Below are positions 29,600 to 33,816 of a stretch of DNA of 33,816 bases, one piece after another. Numbering within the stretch: the stretch's first letter is position 1; each line of letters opens with the position of its first letter. A program made the translations under genes and the position numbers. Origin of the DNA: Bacillus sp. X1(2014) (GTDB lineage Bacteria > Bacillota > Bacilli > Bacillales_B > DSM-18226); the NCBI RefSeq assembly GCF_007678255.1, contig NZ_VEED01000031.1, forward strand, positions 1-33,816, in the 5' to 3' direction. The notes beneath the pieces are model-generated. The model saw only the letters and a program-made list of their open reading frames with translations. It did not search any database and was not told the DNA's origin.

Positions 29600-30013
29600 C
29601 TAGGCTTCTGTGGACTGATGCTCACAAAGGAGCATCCATGACGTTCCAAACCTGTCTCTCAGCTGAGCAAAACGCAAAGCGAAAAAGGTTTCTTCCATGG
29701 GCATAAAGATTTCTCCTCCTTCAGAAAGCAAGGTATAAATCCTCTCCGCCTCTTCTGCATTGTATACCCTGAGTGTCAGATAGACACTCCGCATAGGCTC
29801 AGCGTTGGGGATATCGGCTCCTCTTAGCACCGTGTCCCCAATCTCGATGGTAGCATGAAGAATGTCGTTTTCCCGACCTACCGGAACGTTCGTCGGATCT
29901 GGCAGTTGTTTGAAAGCCATCATCGACGTTATCCTGCCTCCGAGATGATGTTCATAGAACCGAAAAGCCTGTTCGCAAACTCCGCGATAGTTAATGTAAA
30001 TATCGAGCTTCAT
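29600..30013 (-). CDS. PhnB-like VOC-family protein
   Basis: 137 residues on the minus strand. YINYRGVCEQAFRFYEHHLG opens the domain; ILHATIEIGDTVLRGADIP and later FFALRFAQLRDRFGTSWML complete it. This is the PhnB/3-demethylubiquinone-methyltransferase-like branch of the VOC superfamily. The reaction is unknown. AAAGGAGAG precedes the ATG at 30013. The gene runs against the array and is visibly richer in G and C, so like 20821-21294 it looks separately acquired. Confidence 0.8.
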   Translation of the reverse strand: MKLDIYINYRGVCEQAFRFYEHHLGGRITSMMAFKQLPDPTNVPVGRENDILHATIEIGDTVLRGADIPNAEPMRSVYLTLRVYNAEEAERIYTLLSEGGEIFMPMEETFFALRFAQLRDRFGTSWMLLCEHQSTEA

Positions 30014-30230
30014 TGAATAATCTCTCCTTTATCATTTTGGTTGTAGGTCTTGAAAGATATCTTATTATTCAGTATAAACTGCATATGAATGCCAATACAA
30101 TTATGGGTTTTATGAAGTCGACAGGTTGGTGAACAGCGTCTCCAAAAATCGTCAGTGCTCCGCTATAGGGGCGATGCTTCAATAAAAAAAGAATGGCCAC
30201 CAGGATATTTATGTTGAAATATAGAACGAA
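30014..30230 (+). other. Intergenic region, no gene assigned
   Basis: Holds the upstream region of the minus-strand PhnB-like gene. On the minus strand around 30130-30215 short frames such as QHKYPGGHSFFIEASP look protein-like but end at once. It may be a remnant. Nothing firmer can be said. Confidence 0.3.
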
Positions 30231-30279
30231 GATTGTGAAGGTTTTTACTTAAACAAACGAAGCAGTTTAGTTGAACAAG
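30231..30279 (+). repeat. Array repeat R38, hairpin-less short form, long left arm
   Basis: GATTGTGAAGGTTTTTACTT plus AAACAAACGAAGCAG and TTTAGTTGAACAAG: left flank joined directly to a right arm. Confidence 0.8.
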
Positions 30280-30295
30280 AAATAGAAAAATATGG

Positions 30296-30324
30296 TTGAC
30301 CAATTTAATAATACATAATAAAAT
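30296..30324 (+). promoter_or_regulatory. Sigma-A promoter of the T-box gene
   Basis: TTGACC (30296-30301), 17-base spacer, TAAAAT (30319-30324): the best -35/-10 pair in the window, placed about 20 bases before the T-box leader. Confidence 0.75.
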
Positions 30325-30345
30325 TGAGAAAATTACAAAATTTAA

Positions 30346-30576
30346 AAACACAGTGACTGGGAGTATGAAGGAATGTTTATTGTTTAGAGAGCTGTCGGCT
30401 GGTGAAAGACAGTCAATAAAGTCATCAACTCGCCCGCGAGTGGTAAGGCTGATATGTAAGTCTTAACGGTTTACATCCGTAATCAGTTATAAAGTGGATT
30501 TATTGTAATAGCAAATTAACAAGAGTGGTACCACGATGGTCTATCGTCTCTTATGAGATGGTAGGCTTTTTATTTT
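30346..30576 (+). promoter_or_regulatory. T-box riboswitch leader
   Basis: T-box landmarks occur in order. AGTA lies at 30362. A stem I arm TTTATTG/CAATAAA (30376-30382, 30414-30420) and CTGTC/GACAG (30392-30412) enclose GGTGAAAG. ACTCG/CGAGT forms a following hairpin. The T-box core AAGAGTGGTACCACG lies at 30521-30535, and terminator stem GTCTATCGTCTC/GAGATGGTAGGC (30539-30566) is followed by TTTTTA. Uncharged tRNA binding would prevent termination. The specifier may be ATC (Ile, 30424-30426), consistent with UGGU pairing to a discriminator A, but this is uncertain. Confidence 0.85.
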
Positions 30577-30606
30577 AAACAATTGGTGAGGCGAGGAGGA
30601 TATATT

Positions 30607-31164
30607 ATGGGAACAGTTTATTCATCAATACTTTCAAAACATGAAGAATTTATAAGAAAACAACGGATTTTTTTCGTTGGTTCAGCACCACTATCAACAG
30701 ACGGACATGTTAACATTTCCCCTAAAGGTCATGATGTACTAAGGATATTTTCACCAATTGAGGTCGCTTATTTAGATTTAACTGGTAGTGGAAATGAAAC
30801 AAGTGCCCATTTAATAGATAACGGTAGAATTACTTTTATGTTCTTAGCTTTTGAAGGTCCCCCGATGATTTTACGTCTATACGGAAGAGGTAAGATAGTA
30901 TTACCAGACTCACCAGAATGGGATGACATGGCTAAGCACTTTGATATCCTACCTGGTTCTCGTCAAATAATTCATGCAAAGATTGAAACGGTAAAAACGT
31001 CATGTGGTTTTAGTGTTCCATTTTATTCATACAATGGTGAACGAGATACTCTTCAACAGTGGGCTACCAATAAAAGCGAACAAGACTTAGAAGAATATCG
31101 TAAAAAGAAAAATTCTATTAGTATGGATGGAATAGTTACACCAATTGGGGAAAAGTTTATCTAG
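30607..31164 (+). CDS. PNPOx-family flavin-type protein under T-box control
   Basis: 185 residues. RIFFVGSAPLSTDGHVNISP and KGHDVLRIFSPIEVAYLDLT, then NGRITFMFLAFEGPPMILRL and YGRGKIVLPDS, identify a pyridoxamine-5'-phosphate-oxidase-like split barrel of the PPOX subgroup. It would bind FMN or F420; the substrate is unknown. ATG 30607 has GAGGAGG upstream, while an in-frame TTG at 30583 lies ahead of that site. It is preceded by the T-box leader and followed by R39. Control of such a protein by tRNA charging is unusual and suggests a link to amino-acid supply. Confidence 0.85.
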   Translation: MGTVYSSILSKHEEFIRKQRIFFVGSAPLSTDGHVNISPKGHDVLRIFSPIEVAYLDLTGSGNETSAHLIDNGRITFMFLAFEGPPMILRLYGRGKIVLPDSPEWDDMAKHFDILPGSRQIIHAKIETVKTSCGFSVPFYSYNGERDTLQQWATNKSEQDLEEYRKKKNSISMDGIVTPIGEKFI

Positions 31165-31196
31165 CTTAATAACGTTAAATAGTAATAGTCCTTGAT

Positions 31197-31280
31197 GAGC
31201 TAACGGGTGCTTAAGTTAAAAATGGGATGGCTACGGCTATCCCGTTTTCTTATTTTGCTAACGGGGCAGGTTGGTTAAAG
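31197..31280 (+). repeat. Array repeat R39, complete
   Basis: TGAGCTAACGGGTGC left arm, stem GGGATGGCTACGGCTATCCC (31224-31243), TTTTCTTATTTTG tail, and right arm CTAACGGGGCAG plus GTTGGTTAAAG. Confidence 0.9.
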
Positions 31281-31336
31281 ATGAGTAACCCAGACCAAAA
31301 GATTAACGTTAAATATTACAGGGGGAGTGATGGAAT

Positions 31337-31689
31337 ATAAAAAATATAATTGGTATTATCTTATTGTTTTCCTTTATTTTAGTCGGATGCAGTTTAAAGA
31401 CACAGACATTGCCTGAATTTTATATAAAAGACCTTGGTGATGTAACTAAGATAGTTATAGTAAAAGGCAGTACGGGCAATAAAAAAACAATCGTAGAAAA
31501 GGCTGTTATTGAGGGATTTTTAACTAAGATAAAGGAAATAAAGTTTATTCCAGAAGAAAATCAAGAAGAAAGAAAAGGTTGGAGTTACTCTATTAGACTT
31601 TATGAAGATGCCGAGAAAACCTTTCAAAACCAGATATTTATCCAATTGTTGATGATTTTTATAAAAACCTCAATGTACCAGAAAACTAA
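31337..31689 (+). pseudogene. Lipoprotein gene, damaged at both ends
   Basis: A complete lipoprotein signal (IKNIIGIILLFSFILVGCS) reads from an ATA codon at 31337, six bases after GGGGGAGTGA, where an ATG would be expected. The next in-frame start-type codon, TTG 31364, lies inside the signal. The body continues to YEDAEKTFQ, after which the true tail DIYPIVDDFYKNLNVPEN lies in another frame, pointing to a small deletion near 31628. Both defects suggest a dead gene, though ATA initiation is possible. The family is unknown. Confidence 0.65.
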
Positions 31690-31696
31690 TTTTCCT

Positions 31697-31828
31697 TATT
31701 CAACTAACAGGTGCTTTAGTTAAACACTGGGGTACGATACAGGAACGTTAATTTAGGCAGGGGTATTTGAGATAAAGAATTATCGGACGAAGGCGATCTT
31801 ATTTTCTTATTTGACTAACGGAGCAGTG
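31697..31828 (+). repeat. Array repeat R40, expanded (130 bp)
   Basis: TATTCAACTAACAGGTGC left arm, ~45 extra bases, a second left-like piece (GGGTATTTGAGATAAAGA), core CGGACGAAGGCGATC with a TTTTCTTATTTG tail, and right arm CTAACGGAGCAG. It may be two units partly merged. Confidence 0.7.
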
Positions 31829-31869
31829 CTGGATTTTTGTAGAATAAAGATATGAGGGGGGATTGGTTT

Positions 31870-32409
31870 ATGGTAATTAAGAATAAAAAAATCCTTTATG
31901 TTGTTTTAGTAATCATAGTACTTATTTTAATAACATTCATATTAAACGCTACGAAGAGAGAGTATGGTAATGATGAAGAATCCATTTTAAAGGTGATTAG
32001 ATCAATTGACGGATATAACTCTCAATCTATAAAAATATTAGAAATTAAGGATATAAAAAATGAACGGGTTGTTCCATTTTTATTAAATAATAATCCTGGT
32101 TATATTCAGTTTACCAAGAATAAAAGAGGGAACTATGAATGGAATCATATTGAGAAGATGGAAAATCAGTCTTTCGCTTCGTTCCTGGTCAATCTCAATG
32201 GTGAGGAGTTACCTAATTTAAAGTTTTTGTTCGTGACTAATGAAGATAATGAGATTGCAAAAGTGGAATTAGACGTGAACGGACAAATCTTTAAAAAGGA
32301 ACTTAAAGTACACGAAAGTTCAGTAGCGTGGATTGATTTGCCTAAACATAAATCTGCGGAATATAAATATAAGTATTATGATGAAAATGGGAATTTAATC
32401 GAAGAATAG
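31870..32409 (+). CDS. Membrane-anchored protein with outer domain
   Basis: 179 residues: a basic N-terminus (VIKNKK) and one hydrophobic segment (about 8-27), then an ~150-residue strand-rich domain (NPGYIQFTKNKRGNYEWNH, FVTNEDNEIAKVELDVNG) and acidic tail. It should face outside. GGGGGGA at 31857-31863 fits ATG 31870; the upstream in-frame ATG at 31852 overlaps that site. It is a single-gene cassette between R40 and R41. The family is not recognised. Confidence 0.7.
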   Translation: MVIKNKKILYVVLVIIVLILITFILNATKREYGNDEESILKVIRSIDGYNSQSIKILEIKDIKNERVVPFLLNNNPGYIQFTKNKRGNYEWNHIEKMENQSFASFLVNLNGEELPNLKFLFVTNEDNEIAKVELDVNGQIFKKELKVHESSVAWIDLPKHKSAEYKYKYYDENGNLIEE

Positions 32410-32455
32410 AAAAAGGTTTATTGTCTTTATTTATACAAAGGACATCATTGGTGCT

Positions 32456-32487
32456 TGAAATAACGGGGCAGGTTACTTTAAGAAGGA
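32456..32487 (+). repeat. Array repeat R41, single arm
   Basis: TGAAATAACGGGGCAG plus GTTACTTTAAGAAGG: right arm only, no hairpin. Confidence 0.7.
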
Positions 32488-32552
32488 ATTAACCCCATTT
32501 ACCAAAATCCTGTAGTAAACATTGTTGTAAATAGGGTATGGGGGAGATGTAC

Positions 32553-33023
32553 TTGAAAGAGAAGATTTTAATAATGTTTTTTATGTTCTTTATACTTTTC
32601 GTAGTAGTTGTTCCAATTGTATTTGCCAGCTCACCTTTTGTTATTGGTGAAGAAAAAGCAGGAGGCTAGCAATACACTGTAATAAAAGAACAAAACACCT
32701 TTACTTGGAAAATTGGTCATCAAGACAACATTTCTACTGTCGTAGAGAATAAGGATAATAACGAAGATTTGGAGCGTTTTAGAATTGCGGTTGAGGATAT
32801 TAATATGGAAATATTTAAAATAATAATATCTGCATCATATTTTTTAATTGTTGTTATAACAACGTTATTTTTCTACAAGAATAACAAACAAATATCTAAA
32901 GGTATTGGAGCAATTTTTACTATATTCGCAGGGATTGCATTGAATTATACAATAGTAACTTCTATTAACCTAAATACTGCATCTCAGGATGCGAAGTTTT
33001 ATTATTCGATGCTAACCAATTAA
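32553..33023 (+). pseudogene. Membrane protein gene with one in-frame amber codon
   Basis: From TTG 32553 (GGGGGAGA upstream) the frame gives a signal or membrane segment (IMFFMFFILFVVVVPIVFA), then GEEKAGG, TAG at 32667-32669. It then continues in the same frame with QYTVIKEQNTFTWKIGH, two further hydrophobic segments and TAA at 33021. Without the TAG it would be one 156-codon protein: signal segment, short outer part, two membrane passes. A recent nonsense mutation is the simplest reading. The family is unknown; it resembles other small array membrane proteins in layout. Confidence 0.7.
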
Positions 33024-33031
33024 GAATTTAA

Positions 33032-33122
33032 ATTCCACTAACGGGTGCTTGAGTTTAAGATCTGAGCTGTCATCGTGGCAGCTCTTTCTTGTTGAACTAA
33101 CGAAGCAGTTTAGTGCAACAAG
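33032..33122 (+). repeat. Array repeat R42, complete
   Basis: TTCCACTAACGGGTGC left arm, perfect stem GAGCTG/CAGCTC (33064-33084), TTTCTTGTTG tail, and right arm CTAACGAAGCAG plus TTTAGTGCAACAAGG. Confidence 0.9.
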
Positions 33123-33181
33123 GAATTTCAATAAAGATACAATATTATATAGTAAAATAAGCTTAAAAGGCTGTGTTAGAT

Positions 33182-33673
33182 ATGAAGGTTTCTATAATTG
33201 TTGCGATGGATAGGAAGAGAGTAATTGGCAAAGATAATGACATTCCTTGGAGAATTCCAAAGGATTGGGAGTATGTTAAAAATATTACAAAGGGACATTC
33301 AATTATATTGGGTAGAAAGAACCTTGAGTCAATTGGAAGAGCTTTACCTGGTAGAAGAAATATAATTCTGACAAGGGATAAGGGCTTCAATTTTGACGGT
33401 TGTGAAATTGTCCACTCAATCGAAGCTGTTTTTGAGTTATGTAAAAATGAAGAAGAGATTTTTATTTTCGGAGGGGAGCAGATTTATAATATTTTCCTTC
33501 CTTTTGTTGGGAAGATGTACATCACAAAAATTCATTATGAATTTAAAGGAGATACATTTTTTCCTGATGTGAATTTTGATGAATGGAATGAAGTTTCTAT
33601 TGAAAAAGGGATTATGAATGACAAAAACCCTTATAACTACTTTTTTCACGTTTATGAAAGAAAACTTTCTTAA
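33182..33673 (+). CDS. Dihydrofolate reductase
   Basis: 163 residues, full length for the enzyme that reduces dihydrofolate to tetrahydrofolate with NADPH. Motifs in order: SIIVAMDRKRVIGKDNDIPW (substrate loop), the acidic active-site residue Asp28 in IPKDWEYV, HSIILGRKNLESIG, LPGRRNIILTRD and IFIFGGEQIYNIF (cofactor loop). It resembles Bacillus cereus-group DHFR, which is known to be poorly inhibited by trimethoprim. ATG 33182 has a weak ribosome site (AAAAGG); an in-frame GTG at 33173 is possible. It is a single-gene cassette between R42 and R43, probably additional to a chromosomal folA. Confidence 0.9.
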   Translation: MKVSIIVAMDRKRVIGKDNDIPWRIPKDWEYVKNITKGHSIILGRKNLESIGRALPGRRNIILTRDKGFNFDGCEIVHSIEAVFELCKNEEEIFIFGGEQIYNIFLPFVGKMYITKIHYEFKGDTFFPDVNFDEWNEVSIEKGIMNDKNPYNYFFHVYERKLS

Positions 33674-33752
33674 GCTAAAAGAGTGTAAGATTTTAACAGA
33701 GAGTTGCAACAGCAGCTCTTTTTTCTTTATGGAACTAACGGAGCAGGTTAGC
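33672..33752 (+). repeat. Array repeat R43, complete
   Basis: AAGCTAAAAGAGTG left arm, stem GAGTTGC/GCAGCTC around AACA (33701-33718), TTTTTTCTTTATG tail, and right arm AACTAACGGAGCAG plus GTTAGC. After it only 60 bases remain, with no gene that can be called. Confidence 0.85.
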
Positions 33753-33816
33753 ATTCCTGTAGATCGTTATTTTTCGACTTTGAAAAAAATAGGACTCCTA
33801 AGTAAGATATGAGTAT

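Noticed and set aside
162..33752. CRISPR array
   Set aside because: Repeats are ~85 bp with hairpin and T tail, spacing is gene-sized and variable (0.1-5 kb), spacers are coding, and no cas genes are present.
162..33752. Repeat copies as insertion sequences or MITEs
   Set aside because: The terminal inverted repeats would allow a MITE, but copies lie almost only at gene ends, all in one orientation, and no target duplications were seen. Not fully excluded.
33618..33812. Plus-strand open frame across the DHFR end and R43
   Set aside because: Out of frame with DHFR and running through the repeat. The last residues (YFSTLKKIGLLSKI) might be a cassette tail, but that is too short to call.
1..33816. 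tRNA or rRNA genes
   Set aside because: No tRNA cloverleaf or rRNA sequence was noticed on either strand; the only tRNA-related element is the T-box leader.

Overview
The window is AT-rich DNA from a Bacillaceae-type Firmicute. This rests on AGGAGG-type ribosome sites, TTG/GTG starts, a T-box leader, and YrvL-like, DUF3231, general-stress-protein-26 and exosporium-like proteins. The species cannot be fixed from the sequence.

The dominant feature is an array of small, mostly single-gene cassettes, nearly all on the + strand. Each is followed by a copy of the same ~85 bp repeat. I count about 43 complete, partial or degenerate copies, labelled R1 to R43. A full unit has four parts: a left arm (CTTCAACTAAC, GGGTGC, then TTGAAG), a hairpin whose stem varies by compensating changes around a GCTGCGGC-like core, a T-rich tail (TTTTTCTTATTG), and a right arm (CTAACGGGGCAG, then GTTAGTTGAAGAAGG). 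The outer ends are an 11 bp inverted repeat, and the two arms also resemble each other as direct repeats. Each hairpin looks like the terminator of the gene before it. Several cassettes carry a TGnTATAAT-type extended -10 just after the right arm, so they look like autonomous expression units. The layout resembles integron cassette/attC arrays, or the recombinase-associated orphan-immunity arrays of Bacteroidales, but in a Gram-positive.

Layout. 1-3.9 kb: small unknown proteins, a phospholipase-D-family protein and a lipoprotein. 3.9-12 kb: the densest stretch, with immunity-type or unknown small proteins (HEAT-like, colicin-D-immunity-like, Imm41-like, DUF7660-like), a YrvL-like protein, small membrane proteins and a serine recombinase remnant. 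12.1-16.9 kb: a repeat-free metabolic island (regulator, 25-bp-arm inverted repeat, transporter remnant, M20 amidohydrolase, MFS transporter). 17-22.9 kb: the array resumes with a methyltransferase, ankyrin pseudogene, flavin-binding protein, exosporium-like protein, MOSC pseudogene, a GC-richer secreted protein on the - strand and an alcohol-dehydrogenase-like reductase. 23-25.3 kb: a second repeat-free block (glycosyltransferase, general stress protein 26, DUF192). 25.3-33.8 kb: the array continues with a VOC protein, DUF3231, a deleted tyrosine recombinase on the - strand between two half repeats, a PhnB-like gene, a T-box-controlled flavin-type oxidase, several pseudogenes and a dihydrofolate reductase.

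No intact recombinase and no toxin gene is visible. The array therefore looks like cargo that is partly decaying: many cassettes have nonsense codons, frameshifts or ends cut at a repeat boundary. Two recombinase relics hint at past mobility. All family names are from my reading of the sequence; no search was run.
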